Source: Sanderia malayensis (taxonomy: Eukaryota > Cnidaria > Scyphozoa > Semaeostomeae > Pelagiidae). Taken from it: a DNA stretch of 64,000 nucleotides. Below the pieces are notes generated by a model. The model was not told the DNA's origin, searched no databases, and saw nothing but the letters and a program-made list of their open reading frames with translations. A program made the translations under genes and the position numbers. This document shows positions 10,716-23,024 of this stretch, in pieces. Each line of letters opens with the position of its first letter. The first letter of the stretch is position 1. The DNA is taken from contig RQOL01000882.1 in the NCBI GenBank assembly GCA_013076295.1, positions 1,178,001 to 1,242,000 on the forward strand. Direction: 5' to 3'.

Positions 10716-13700
10716 CTGTCGTAACATAATTATGACGTCACATTCAGTGTAATCAACCCAGAAAACCGTAACTTCCACAGTCGTAACTAAAGCTGCATAA
10801 ACCATATCATACCACTATACGGCTTTATAATAATTCTAAAAGCATTGCCAGAGCTCAAAAGGCCTAGTTAAGACACAATAAATCTTAATAGAGCCCTGTA
10901 AGACTTGCAAGAGCTATAAAGACCTGGTTAAGACGCTAAAGACCTGGTTAGAGTCCTATCCAACCTCGCTGGAGCCCTACAGACTATTTCAGAGCAAAAT
11001 AGACGTCTTCAGAAAACTGTGAGCCTTTTCATTGCTGTAGCAATGTCAGAAGATGAGAAAAAAGACTTAGAATAAACAGAATGCTTTTCACACCTTTTGG
11101 GAACCGATTTTCTTCCCTGTTGGTAACTTTGTTTGTGAACCCACTTTGGCACCTTCTTCTTCAGCATCGTCATCTTCATTGTCTTCCTCGTTCTCATCTT
11201 GCTTCTTTGCGTCGACAGATTTGACTGACTTGAGCAGGTCATCAACACTCTCCTCCTCGTCGTCGTAGTCCTGTTTCCTTCTGCGGCCACGTAGCGACAA
11301 GCTTTCCAATTTGGCAATGGGCTGAGAGCCAATGGGTATTCCTTCGAGAAGAAATAAAAAGCGGTCAGGTATCAAAGGTCAAATGTATGGAAGGTCAAAG
11401 GACAACAATTATTGAAAGGTCATTTATTAAATGGTCAACTTTGGAAAGGTCATTCGCGAAAGAGTTACAGCGAGGGCATATACTAGTTATAACGTCACCA
11501 AAGGTCACATAAGGTCAATAAAGATCACTAAAGACCACATATTTAATATGACAAAATGAAAAATTGAATGCCATATGTTAAAAGGTCAAGCCTCAAAGGT
11601 CAATTGTAAAATGGTCGCTTGTGACAGAAAATAAATTACATATACTTGTTATAAAGTAACTAAAAGCCAAAATAGGTCAATAAAAAGATGACTAAGAATC
11701 AAATATTTAACAAAAAGGTTAATCATTAAAGGCAACCAGTGAAAGGTCAAGTGACAAAGGTCAAGTTTCAAAGGTCAAGTTTCAAAAGTCTATTATACTA
11801 TTCTTATAAAGTCTATTATACTATTCTATATGTATTCTTCATACTATTGTATGAAGAATACATTAAGAATCACAAGTTGGAAGATCAATTATCAATATAT
11901 GAATCATGGTGGAAAATCTTACCTTTTGGAATTTTCAATTTATCTGATTTGTCTGCTTGATCTTCTTCTTCTTCATTGTCGTCTTCCTCTTCCACCGATT
12001 TTTCTTTGTCGACTTTTTTAACAGAGCTGAGAAGATCGTCAAGACTCTCTTCTTCTTCCGATTGATTCTTCTTCCGGCGTCGGATGGAAGAATCTTCTGC
12101 TTTGGCTGGAAAGAAAGAAAATGCAAGTGAAGATGTGAGTGAAGATCCAAGTAAAGAAAGATAGTGAAGATGCAAGTGAAGATCTAGGTGAAAATGCAAG
12201 TGAAGATGCAAGTGAAGATCTAAGCAAAGTTAGTTTAGATAACAGGTTGGAGGTAGGAGAGAGGAGGCAGAGGTTGGGCTTCAGGTACAATCAAATCCCC
12301 TCGAAAAAGAGGCTGATATTGAAAACGATTGCGGACGTGCTCCCTCACCTTTATCGTTACTTTCAGCTGCAGTGGATGTTGCCTCCTTACCACTCGCAGG
12401 AACACTGCTCAACAAAGCATCCAAATCCTCCTCTTGGTCATCGATGACCTTGTTCCTGCGTCTACCGCGCATCGACAGGGAATCCAGACCACCAACTGGC
12501 TGTTGTCCAATCTGCTTCGCCACAGGGACCTTCTGCATGGATTTCGAATCACCTGAAGTCTTCGCCGTCACCTCTTCATCATCACCACCATCGTCCTCAT
12601 CATCGTCGTGACCATTCTGCTTGCTCATTCCGTCATCTGAATCATATTCTGGCGCCTTCCTTCTTCCACGCATGGACATGCCTCCCATGCCAACCTGGTC
12701 TTCATCCACAACCCTGCCCCCTTTCATTGCCTTCATTCGCGTCTCCTTGTCCATCCGTTTCCTAGGACTTTCACCCTGACCCTCCTGATCGCCATCCTCA
12801 CCCATGCCTTTCTTGTCCCTACCACTGCCTTCATCGTCGTCACCTTCATCTCCGTCGCCTTTTCTTCCTCGTCTCCTCGTGGCCGCTCCCATGCCAGACA
12901 CCTCCCCGTTCACCTGCCTGCCGGCCTTCCTCTTCATCGCTCCATCAGCAGCATCCTCCTCACCATTTTCAAGCACGGCAGCGTCCTCCTCACCGTTGGC
13001 GTCCTTGTTGCGACGTCTTCCGCGTCGCCTATCTCCATGTTCCGCTACGTGCTTCTCCTCTTCCTTCTGGGCCTTGATCTTGTCTTCCTCCAGCTGTCTC
13101 TTCGACTGCTCCTCAATTCTCGCATACTCCGAGTGCAATTCCCCAGTCTTCTCTTTCGTCTCCCACCTTTTGCTCACCTGGAAGGAAGATGGAGGAAGAC
13201 ATATAATAGCGTTGAAACAAGGCAGCGAAAAAACAGGGAAAACATCACAAATATCTACGTGTCTACGTGGATTTTTATCTCAGTGAATATACTTATACAA
13301 TTATTTCTGTACACACTCTATCATCAACTTTGAACCTGTCCACAATCTACTCCAGAACTGTAAACCTACCTCCACAGAATTTTCTAGAACGTCCTAGACT
13401 TGTATATACACATTTGAAGCTTGCAAAAACGTTACACAGTTTTCTAGACCATTGCAAACTTCCATGCAATTGTTTATAGTTCTTAATACCTCTATAGACG
13501 CTTCTACGCCATTTTGAACTTCTATACACCTCGTTACAGCTCGCTATACCTCCATAGACCTTTTTAAGCCAACTTGTACTTCCACACAGCTCCTTAAATA
13601 TCTCCACAACTCTATAGACGTTTCACAGACCCATTACAGACCTCGTTTAAAGTAAGCTGATCTCTGCATACCACAACTACAGCACCCCGGTACAACCCCA

Positions 13701-16700
13701 ACATTATGGCTAATCAACACTAAACCAACACTTTAACAATGACATTCAGGGGGTTAAGTAATCAAAACTAAATAACCCTCTCTATCCTCAAAGCCACGGA
13801 GCTGGATGGAATAGCAAAAACAACTAAACCACCCCGTGCAACTCCAGCATTATCCACGCTGAACCAACACTTTAAACATAAAATTCAGGGGGTTAAGCAA
13901 TAAAAATTAAACAACCCAGACCTCGGCTGCCTTGTTGAGCATTTCATTCACAAGGGCGTGTCCCTTCCCTTTCTTCTTCTTTTTGCTCGAACCCTTCATG
14001 ATGATTTTCCGGCCTTCGAAGATTTCCGCTTCCGGTCCCCTGCGTTTGGGCTTCCGCATGATCCAGGGGGGCTTGAATTTGGCGATTATTTTCTTCTCCT
14101 GGGCCAGGTTGTAGAAGGCCTTGCCCTGCTTGCGGGCATTCCGGACTGTCGGAAAACAAAATGAAAATCAACGCAGGTTAAAGTGAATGAACGGATATAA
14201 AAGTGGCGAAACGCCAGGGGACTGGGCAAACTAAATATAAATACAGCTATTCCTCCAATCATATCGGAGCAATGCAAAGTTCATGTGATCACTTGGAGAA
14301 AAGGAAAGAGACGGAAGGAGACGCTATCTGGGAATGCTTAAATTGAGTTAAGTTGCCATCTATTTTTAGATGCTGCCCTTTTATATCCGTTTATTTACTT
14401 TAATACAAGTTAAAACACAAACACGTGCATAAAATACATATTTGATAGATTCACTATGGTTTACCAATGTCCACAGAAGTCTGGTTAGCTCTAGATAGGT
14501 TTATGTGAGGCTGCAAGCGACTGATAAGGTCTGGAGGGGCTGAAAATAGGTCTAAACAGGTCTGGTTAGGACTAGAGCGGTTCAATGCAACTTTATTCAA
14601 TTCAATTTCATAATAATGACATGCTACATATACAGAGCGTCGTCATGAATAACTACAAACTACCACGCAATGTAGAGCATTGTACTATGTAGAGCTGGAC
14701 AAAACTGAAGGAGTATATATAGGGCTACTAAGGTCTATGTAAGATTAGAGAAGGTTGTATGAGGCCACACTAGTCTGGATAGGGGTAAATGGGGCTATAT
14801 GTGATTCCACTAGGTTTGAAAAGTTCTAGAAAATGTACATATAGCTGCAAAGATTTGAACAGGTGTAAAGAGAGCTACACATGGCAACGAAGGCGTGAGT
14901 GGGACTGTAGAGGTCTACATGTTTTCATCAGGTCTGAATAGAAATGGAGACAGTTTGATAAGTCTAAGCAGATCTAGCTAGTCTCAGGAGTTATGTATAA
15001 ATATGGAAATCGTAGAGAGATATATATAAGTGCATTAAACATTATATTGCTAGGCCTAGAGAGCTGTTAAAGAGAAGTTGGCAAGAAGTGACATAAATAC
15101 AGCTGGCTATTAATTTGATCGAGTTAAGTGGAATAAAATTAACAACAACAACAACAGTGTTAAAACTTACGCAAGTCATTGTTTCTGAGTATGTATCTGT
15201 TCATGGAGTCCCTCGGTCCCCTGGTCTCAAAGCTGTAACCGAAGTTGAGCAAGGTGAAGTTCTTCGCAACGCAATCGGCCATTTGGGTCTCAGCCTTCGG
15301 GCCAATTTTGCTGTACTGGATTGAATTGAAATTGATGGCATTAAACTGGATTGAATTGAATTGAATTGAATTGGGCTGGATTGAATTTGATGGAATAATA
15401 AGTGAGCATCGCCAAGTGATTACTAAATACTGTAAATCGCTGAATAACCCGCTTGAATAACCTTCCCCCCTCGATTAAGCGCCAACCCGATATTCTTACA
15501 AGGATATTGAGCCCAGGCATTGAAATTGTCTAGCGAATGTATTGCAAATAACAGTAATATAAAGAAAAAACCAATGCATTAAAAACATCGGGGATGACAA
15601 CAATAGACCATTGTCTTATAACAATAACAGAAACAATAGCCCATTGTTTTGTTCAATAGACTGGATGCAAACTTTGCAGACTTTTGTAACGCGTTCCAAG
15701 TAAGAAAAGTTATATTACATGAAGTATTTACCTGGTTTTCAAGACGAATTTCTCGCAATGTCTTGTTGTCTTGAATTGCATCCAGAATTTTCTGAGAGAA
15801 AAATTATTATAATTTACGCTAAATAATGCCAAATAAGACCGATTTATGCTAAATATTCACAAGTGAGTTTGGAAAATAGAATATCTACAGAGGCTTAGAG
15901 ACATTCATTGAGGTATGGAAGTATTTGAAGAAGTGCTAAACAAAATGTGAAAGAAAACGTCTCACCTTGACTCCAACTGGAGTGATAAAATTTGACTCCA
16001 AGTTTATTGTTTCCAATTTAGTGTTGCTTTCAAGGGCTTCGGCAAATGACTGGAATAAAAACAAGATATTGATTAAATATGAAAAATATGAAAAATAAAC
16101 ATGATATTAATATACAATAATGATGATACATTGTATATTATGAAGCAGTTCAACAAGGGACAAGATGTTTAGTTTGCTATATACAGTGAAGTTCGTTATT
16201 TGAGGGTCAATTGTATACTATGAAGCAGTTCAACAAGGGACCAGATGTTTAGTTTGCTATATACAATGAAGTTCGTTTTATGAGGGTTAATTGTATACTA
16301 TGAAGCAGTTCAACAAGGGACAAGATGTTTAGTTTGCTATATACAGTGAAGTTCGTTATTTGAGGGTCAATTGTATACTATGAAGCAGTTCAACAAGGGA
16401 CCAGATGTTTAGTTTGCTATATACAATGAAGTTCGTTATATGAGGGTGAATTGTATACTATGAAGCAGTTCAACAAGGGATCAGATGTTTAGTTTGCTAT
16501 ATACAGCGAAGTTCGTTACATGAAAGTGAATTGTATGCTATGAAGCAGTTCAACAAGGGACAAGATATTTAATTCACATGACAAAAAAACTTGAAAACAT
16601 CTTCAAGTTGGAATCAAGGTTCGCTTGAAATCGAAGATGAATGAAAATAAGCCACTCACGTCAATCACAGAATCAGTCACGTTGCAATTGGCCAATGAGA

Positions 16701-19700
16701 GATGGCGAATATTCTTGTTAGCCAATAGATGAGCAGCAATTTCTTCGAGCACTTCCGGATCCATGTACGGCTGATTGTTGCAGACAATAATAGAAATATC
16801 TTCATTTTTGCTGCGAAGTGCTTTCACCATGGCGTCCACATCAACAGCTTCTTCAATGTCATCATCCTCGTCAATTGAAAATGACTTTTGAATTGGATAC
16901 TGTGTTTTCACCAACGCTAAACAGGGAGATATCATCAATAAAGTTCTGTCAGTTGTTGAAGGAGTCTTCTATGCTGATCAGAATCGAAGCAAAGTAGAGA
17001 CAGTTGTTCGAGTTGTTAAAGGAGTCTTCTATGCTGATCAGAATCGAGTCAAAGTAGAGACAGTTGTTTGAGTAGTTGAAGGAGTCTTCTATGCTGACAG
17101 TCAAAAGAGTCAAGACAGTTGTTTGAGTTGTTAAAGAAGTCTTCTATGCTGATCAGAATGGAGTCAAAGTAACGACAGTTGTTTGAGTTGTTCAATGAGT
17201 TTTCTATGCTGATCAAAATCGAGTCAAAATAGAGTTGAAAAACTTACTTGGTCGCAATATTCCGCTAGCCGAGGGTTTTCTACCTCGCTCTACTGATTCA
17301 ACTTGCTCCGCTGTAACCAATTCATTCATTTTAAGCATAGCTTAAAAGGAGAAATAGAAAAGCACGCATCACACAACACCCTTACATTACAAGCAAATAC
17401 AAACAGATAACATACAAGATACCACATAAACAGGGGGGAGAGTTGGGGGTCAGAATATCGGAAAAATTAAAAATTATACATTAAAACAACCTCTCTATTA
17501 AGCCACCCTCCCTACCAAACTATCCTCTTTGTCAAAGTATTCCTCCATTAAACCATCCTCTCTATATCCTCTCTATTAAACCATCCTCTCTATTAAACCA
17601 TCCTCTCTATTAAACCATCCTCTCTAGTAAACCATCCTCTCTATTTAACCATCCTCTCTAGTAAACCATCCTCTCTAGTAAACTATCCTCTCTATCAAAC
17701 CATCCTCTCTATTAAACCATCCTCTCTATCAAACCATCCTCTTTATCAAACCATCCTCTCTATCAAACCATTCTCTCTATTAAACCATCCTCTCTATTAA
17801 AACATTCCCCTCTATCAATCTATCCTCTCTATTAAACAATCCTCTATATTAAACCATCCTCTCTATTAAAACGTCTTCTCTATCCAACCATCCTCTCTAT
17901 TAAACCATCCTCTCTATCCAACCATCCTCTCTATTAAACCATCCTCTCTATTAAACCATTCTCTATTAAACCATCTCCTCTATTAAACCATCCTCTCTAT
18001 TAAACCATCCTCTTTATTAAACCATCCTCTCTATTCAGCTATCCTCTCAGCCAAACCATTCCTCTATTAAATCCCTATCACACCACATCACTTGATGTTA
18101 GTACTTCGCCTGCGAACCCTCTCCCCTTCTCCAATCTCCAAGGGAGCAACACTCGCCAAACATATCAGCCACGAAACTCAAGGTACAACATTCCCCCTGC
18201 TTTCGCATCACAAATCACAGAAAAACACGCAAATAAACAACATGCGACGGGGGTCGTACTCACCCGCGACTTCAACAAGCTCATCCTCCGTTGCGTTCTC
18301 AATACAATCAAGCTCCTCCTTAGTCAGATCAGGCAGTGGCGAAGGAGACCGTGCCCTTGCAACAGGACGAAGACTGGGAATAGCCAATGTGTGGTTGCTG
18401 TAGTCTTTCTCAGCCTTCACGAAAGGAATGTAGTCTTTGCCAACTGTACTCTCAGCAGCCTATGAGGAAAATCCATATGATCAATTGCAATTTTCAAAAA
18501 TAACGTCAAAAATTATCTCTTGGGCCAATAAGAAACAAAGAACTATAAACCCTGCACAAACATGACCTCCAGGTAGAACAGTATGTTTTTAAGGATTATT
18601 TTTAGTAATTATTTATTAGTGGTTGTAAATTATGGAGTATCATGTATAAAGAAGATTAAATGAAAATGAAATGAAAAGGACTGGAATTATGAATGATTAC
18701 AAGATATAGCACGCTTCTTTGCCCAGAGTTCACATACATACTAATATATTGAGCAAATAATAAACTATAACGTGCTTCCACCAGCATATCTATGCCTCCA
18801 GGGACTTTTTGGTGTCTCTATAGACAACTGCAAGCTTTGATAAACATCTCTATATCTCTATAAACAACTGCATACCTCCATAGAAAAGCTTATACTTCAA
18901 TAGACATTTACATACCTCTATAGACATCTCTATGGCTCTATGGACATCATTATACTTCTATAGACATTTTGTGCCTCTATATACATCTATATACCTCTAT
19001 ATACATTTCTATATCTCTATAGACACCTGTATACCTCCACAGACAAGTTTATACTTCTATAGACATCTACATACTTCTATAGCAATCTCTATGACTCTGT
19101 AGACACAATTATACTTCTATGGATATCTTTATACCTTTATAGGCACAGTATACCTTTATGGACATCTACATACCTCTATATACATCTACAGACCTCTATA
19201 AACATCTCCATATCTCCATAGAAATTTCTACGCCTTTAGAAACACCTTTATACTATAAACATCCACATACCCCCATAAACATTTCTATCTAAAAGACATC
19301 ACAATACCTCCACTCCACTCTCGCTCCTACCTTTATGAAACTGCCTAGACATTTGAAGACACTATGAACTAATTGAAATATTTCTGATTTATGACAATGT
19401 ATGAGATAATAAATTAATACCGCGGTTTCAAGGTGCTTGGATAGAAGATCTTTGTTGAATTGTCTGGACGGTTGCTTAGAGCACTGATACGTCATCCGTT
19501 CATTGATTGGTAGAAGGTTGTTCTGTTGAGAAGAAAATAACCAATCACAGACGATTCAATTGTTTCCAGGAAAAGTTCGAAAGTTTTTGTTAAAACGCGT
19601 CAAAACAGTGTCAATCAAAGTCAATATCATTGGCGATTTTATCCAATCACAGACAAGTCTATTGTTCTCGGAAAGTTTTCGAGCTGAAAAGTGCTAGGAT

Positions 19701-20374
19701 TTTAAAATCATTCTTGTGGCAATAAAGGTTACTTTACCCCCCAAAAATACACAACTTCATATAGTTTAGAAACAGAATGTATGCAAGTTACAGGGGAGAA
19801 AACATAAATATCAAATAAATTAGATATTATATCTCCTGGAAATATTTTATCCGTTATTTTTATCATTGCCTAACCTAGGTTGGTTAAGGTGCGTTAAAAA
19901 TATAAATTACTTACTTCAGGGTCGAAAATGTTGTTCAATTCGTGAAGTTCTTCCTCTGTCAGATCCTCCAGCATTTCCATGGTTTCGCTTATTTGCTCCT
20001 GAAACATGAAAAGATTTAAATTGATGTAATATACGTAGACGACTCAATTGACCTTCCAGGGGTGACAGCATGAGAGAATATAGTCACACACTTTACCCCC
20101 TGGAAATATATCATTTCGCATTGTTTATCAATGGACTAAATGGACCTTCCAGGGGTGACAGCATGAGACAATATAGTCACACACTTTACGCCTGGAAACA
20201 TATCATACAGATCGCATTGTTTATCAATGGACTAAATGGACCTTCCAGGGGTTAACAGTATGAGACATATAGTCAGACACTCCTGGAAATATATCGATTC
20301 GTATTGTTTATTAATGGACCAAATGGAGTTTCGAGGTGTGAAAAAAGCAAGTTCAGCATTCCAAATACCATCAT
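9804..20374 (-). CDS. Tropomodulin/leiomodin-family protein with long repetitive C-terminal tail
   Basis: Tropomodulins cap actin pointed ends and leiomodins nucleate actin, both bound to tropomyosin. Exons (high to low): 20374-20369, 19998-19915, 19522-19421, 18459-18264, 17340-17248, 16916-16660, 16049-15966, 15791-15732, 15315-15171, 14145-13922, 13177-12349, 12105-11923, 11341-11094, 10715-9804. All phases agree; 3423 bases, 1140 residues. The N-terminal helix (EDLTEEELHELNNIFDPE) and a second segment (GKDYIPF) match tropomodulin. Leucine-rich repeats follow (ISIIVCNNQPYMDPEVLEEI, NIRHLSLANCNVTDSV, KLETINLESNFITPVGV, TLREIRLENQ), then FGYSFETRGPRDSMNRYILR. The next ~720 residues are not in normal tropomodulins: a basic region, a charged helix (SKRWETKEKTGELHSEYARI) and repeats of SLSxRxRRRK plus an acidic linker plus LDALLSSV. 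Start: two ATGs at the end of a mostly untranslated exon (20434-20369). Confidence 0.88.
11094..12105 (-). CDS. Tropomodulin-like gene, two short tail-repeat exons
   Basis: Exon 12105-11923 (entered in phase 1 after TTTCTTTCCAG) encodes SSIRRRKKNQ, an acidic run and LDDLLSSV. Exon 11341-11094 (phase 1 in, phase 0 out) encodes PIAKLESLSLRGRRRKQ, an acidic run and VDDLLKSV. Each exon carries one basic-acidic-LLSSV module, so the tail probably grew by exon duplication. The acceptor of the second exon ends in AAG rather than CAG. Confidence 0.82.
11350..11790. repeat. AGGTCA-rich degenerate minisatellite (intron)
   Basis: The intron between exons 12105-11923 and 11341-11094 carries many copies of AAAGGTCA/AAGGTCAAG at irregular spacing, then an AT-rich inverted stretch near 11800-11860. 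AGGTCA is the nuclear-receptor half-site, but the copy number and decay look like a worn-down minisatellite. A similar tract lies at 31930-32550 in USP8. Confidence 0.6.
12118..12240. repeat. GATGCAAGTGAA tandem repeat (intron)
   Basis: Short 12- to 18-bp units of the type AGTGAAGATGCA in the intron upstream of exon 12105-11923. On the plus strand they read as SEDASEDLGE repeats, but the segment lies between a clear donor (12348) and acceptor (12106) of the minus-strand gene. Confidence 0.65.
12349..13177 (-). CDS. Tropomodulin-like gene, large charged-tail exon (tail repeats 1-2)
   Basis: 829 bases, entered in phase 0 after ATCTTCCTTCCAG and left in phase 1. It starts with the helical segment SKRWETKEKTGELHSEYARI and continues through Arg-rich and Asp/Glu/Gly-rich sequence with MSMRGRRKAPEYDSDD and LDSLSMRGRRRNK followed by LDALLSSV. 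The region is likely disordered apart from the first ~50 residues. Confidence 0.83.
13922..16049 (-). CDS. Tropomodulin-like gene, C-terminal leucine-rich-repeat exons
   Basis: Four exons: 16049-15966, 15791-15732, 15315-15171 and 14145-13922. They encode ALESNTKLETINLESNFI, KILDAIQDNKTLREIRLENQ, the terminal LRR/capping helix segment LNFGYSFETRGPRDSMNRY, and a basic exit region (KFKPPWIMRKPKRRG). The first three match the tropomodulin actin-binding LRR fold in order and spacing. The basic segment then leads into the unusual tail. Confidence 0.9.
16120..16575 (-). repeat. 80-bp minisatellite, family B (reverse copies)
   Basis: Tandem 80-bp units (TGAAGCAGTTCAACAAGGGA...TATACAGTGAAGTTCGTTAT...) in the intron before exon 16049-15966. 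The same family appears in the other orientation at 23025-23430, 33668-33998, 35685-36082, 43590-43700, 46785-47000 and 49780-49910. Confidence 0.85.
16660..17340 (-). CDS. Tropomodulin-like gene, first LRR exons
   Basis: Exon 17340-17248 (93 bases, acceptor CTTTTAAG, phase 1 in and out) encodes a linker (MLKMNELVTAEQVESVERG). Exon 16916-16660 encodes an acidic linker (SFSIDEDDDIEEAVDVDAM) and the first leucine-rich repeats (ISIIVCNNQPYMDPEVLEEI). The intron between them is largely filled by family A minisatellite at 16946-17232. Confidence 0.85.
16946..17232 (-). repeat. 60-bp minisatellite, family A (reverse copies)
   Basis: About five copies of the 60-bp unit (rc of GATTCTGATCAGCATAGAAG...). 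Direct-orientation arrays of the same unit are at 20925-21345 and 39716-40310. Confidence 0.85.
17487..18075 (+). repeat. 17-bp TCTCTATTAAACCATCC minisatellite, family C
   Basis: About 33 copies of a 17-bp unit in the intron between exons 18459-18264 and 17340-17248. The reverse complement (GGATGGTTTAATAGAGA) recurs in introns of USP8 and downstream of it. Confidence 0.9.
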
Positions 20375-20434
20375 GTTTGTCGATTTTTCGTTGCCTTGTT
20401 AATAACTCTCGACTTTAATTTTCAGCTCTTTAAC
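18264..20434 (-). CDS. Tropomodulin-like gene, N-terminal tropomyosin/actin-binding exons
   Basis: Exons 20434-20369 (mainly 5' UTR, ends ATGATG before GTATTTG), 19998-19915, 19522-19421 and 18459-18264. They encode the N-terminal helix (EDLTEEELHELNNIFDPE), the segment NNLLPINERMTYQCSKQPSR with FNKDLLSKHLE, and GKDYIPFVKAEKDY, which correspond to the tropomyosin- and actin-binding segment of tropomodulins, then a second acidic helix (LTKEELDCIENATEDELVEV). The latter resembles the family's second tropomyosin-binding segment, which would favour tropomodulin over leiomodin ancestry. Confidence 0.8.
18780..19285. repeat. Degenerate CTCTATAGACATC tandem repeat
   Basis: Irregular units of roughly 15-18 bp of the form CCTCTATAGACATCTCTATA in an intron. 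Similar decayed tracts lie at 13320-13660, 14470-14980 and 26160-26460. Confidence 0.6.
20038..20345 (+). repeat. 93-bp minisatellite, family D
   Basis: About three units of CCTTCCAGGGGTGACAGCAT...TATCATTTCGCATTGTTTAT. Located in the first intron of the tropomodulin-like gene; further arrays at 26575-27095 and 42840-43150, single or partial copies near 33010 and 34430. Confidence 0.85.
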
Positions 20435-20924
20435 CTGAAAAATATAAAATTCCAAATCACTATCAACAGATACACAATCGAATTAATCGAGTTATAGATT
20501 GAGCTCTAGATTCACAAAGACATTTTCCGATTACTGCCACCGATTAACCATGATAACTTTGACAATTTAGTGATAGCTTTAACAGTCTAGAATTTCCATC
20601 AACATTTTTAGACAATAATTACTGTTTTTTCAATCTCTTGCTCTAATTACTGTTAACTTCATCATTTCTTGCCCTAATTTCTGAATTGCGACAGAAGTAA
20701 TCCGGACTAATCGGGATTAGGGTATCATCGCTATTTAATTCGGCGAAAACAAAACACGGATTAATGGGTTACAAATCCTGCTTAATAGATCTAACAATGT
20801 GCACCCTGGTGTTTTCTGAACTAAAGCTTTCTCAATTTACTTCAAACAACTGCTAAGATCTCTAACATTAAGAATTATTGGAATTTATCAATCTGTGGAA
20901 GTTTTAAACTCAAACTTATATCTC

Positions 20925-21345
20925 ATTTGACTCGATTCTGATCAGCATAGAAGACTCCTTTAACAACTCAAACAACTGTCTCTACTTTGACTCGATTCTG
21001 ATCAGCATAGAAAACTCCTTCAACAACTCAAACGACTGTTTCCACTTTGATTTGATTCTGATCATCATAGAAGACTCCTTTAACAATTCCAACAACTGTC
21101 TCTACTTTGACTCGATTCTGATCAGCATAGAAGACTCCTTTAACAACTCAAACAACTCTCTCTACTTTGACTCGATTCTGATCAGCATAGAAGACTCCTT
21201 TAACAACTCAAACAACTGTCTTTACTTTGACTCGATTCTGATAAACATAGAAGACTCCTTTAACAACTCAAACAACTGTCTCTACTTTGACTCGACTCTG
21301 ATCAGCATAGAAGACTCCTTTAACAACTCAAACAACTCTCTCTAC
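20925..21345 (+). repeat. 60-bp minisatellite, family A
   Basis: Seven tandem units of TTTGACTCGATTCTGATCAG CATAGAAGACTCC...; the unit length (multiple of 3) gives a spurious 99-residue frame. It lies upstream of the mapped 5' exon of the tropomodulin-like gene. Confidence 0.9.
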
Positions 21346-21975
21346 TCTTAAAATATAAACCAAAATTTCAATTCCATAAAACTGAGTTTTGCGTCACTAA
21401 TATAACATAATTAGTATTTTAAATACATATAATATATATTGAAAACAAAGAGTTTCTAGATGCAGTGGGTGTTTAAAAAAACTGAAACTTCAGCGAACTT
21501 GGAAATCAACATTAATAAAAGTAAAATTTTCAAAGCAAAGTTGAAAAATCTGAAAGTTTACAAAAACAACAACATGACAAGATAGATTAAATTAAACCAA
21601 GCGAAAGAAACGGAAACAACTTACTACTTTTTTGAAGTTTTTTAATTGATTTCGTTGAGGAAAATCTTCGAAAAAACGACTGTGCTACCAACAGAATGAA
21701 AATAAATCTTTAAATAATTGTTTCTGTGTTTTTCGAAGCCATTTTGAGGTCGAAATGGACCCCAGGTGAAAGAAAAATAAATTTCCTACAACAGACTGTG
21801 ATGTTGAAGATATCTTCAAAACAAAACCACTCACAAGTTTAGCTCAGTTGAAGAATTTAGCAAATTGTGCGAGGAGAATAGGATAAAAAAGTAAATAAAA
21901 GGTTTATCTTTCAATTGTTGTATTGTTCACTGGATTGAAGGTTTTTCAAGCGCAGGCCAAAAATCAGGGGGAATG

Positions 21976-22367
21976 TACACGTTTTTTTTTATAAGAAACC
22001 GGTTTATAAGAAACCTAGATCTAGACACCCCAAAATTTTAAGAAACTTTTAGAACTACAAGGAAATATTTAAGAAACATTAGAAATTTCGGAAACACGTT
22101 TTTCCTTTACGGATTCAACAAATATCAACTACAGTAAGTGTGTTTTATGTGCCAAGCATAACATTGTGGGCTCCATATGACGATTTTTCGCATTGACTAA
22201 TATTTTGCTACATCCATGTTTTTTCTCTTCCTTTTCACTGCCACTTTTTTCATTAAATTAAGAAACTTTTAAGAAACTTTTAGTACTAAAATGTGGCTAA
22301 AAATTAAGAAACTTTTACTACTAGGCCTTGAGCCAGAGCCAGGTTTCTTATAAAAAAAAAACGTGTA
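21976..22367. mobile_element. MITE with ACACG(T)9ATAAGAAACC terminal inverted repeats
   Basis: The ends are inverted copies: TACACG followed by a T run and ATAAGAAACC on the left, GGTTTCTTAT, an A run and CGTGTA on the right. TA at both ends suggests a TA target duplication (Tc1/mariner type). The inside has several internal AAGAAACTTTTA motifs and no coding capacity. Confidence 0.7.
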
Positions 22368-23024
22368 TTATGTTTTCAAAGATTCAAAGATAAATATTTG
22401 TGTCAGGTATTACTGAAACAAATATAAAGCTTTTCCAGACATTTTAAGTGAATGTATGTGTATTTAAATTCGTTTTAAGTGCGAAACTATTTGTGGTTCC
22501 GTGAACAATTTGAGTGTAGGCCAATCTTAAAGCGCAATATTTGAAAAAACTCAAATTTTAGTGAGTGTTTTGATTTGGCCATTTCAAGCCCGAAAAATTT
22601 GGAACTTTGCAAAATGGAAAGAAAAGATGAAATTAAATAGGAGTTGGAGCGAAGGGTAAAATTAATGGATTTAAAAAGGCAGATAACATATCTGACAAAC
22701 TTGGGATTTCAAACGACATGTAAAATAAATAAAATCTGCAGAGATTCAGGTTCAGGGGGTTGCAATGGATATAAATGAAACATGGATAAATCCAAGTTAT
22801 ACCTCTATTTAGATACAGCTAAAGGAGAATTGAAACATATTTCATGAAGTAGGGTGAGTCATCTAAAAAAACAAATGACAACAAGTCAATTTGTTGTTGA
22901 GAAATAGTAGAAAATAAAATAAATTTTGATATAGCGAATAACGAAAGAAATTCAAATAACAAACCTCAGTCAAAATGGAGATAAAAGGATGGCGGAATTG
23001 TTAAAAACTTGTGGAGATGTAATT

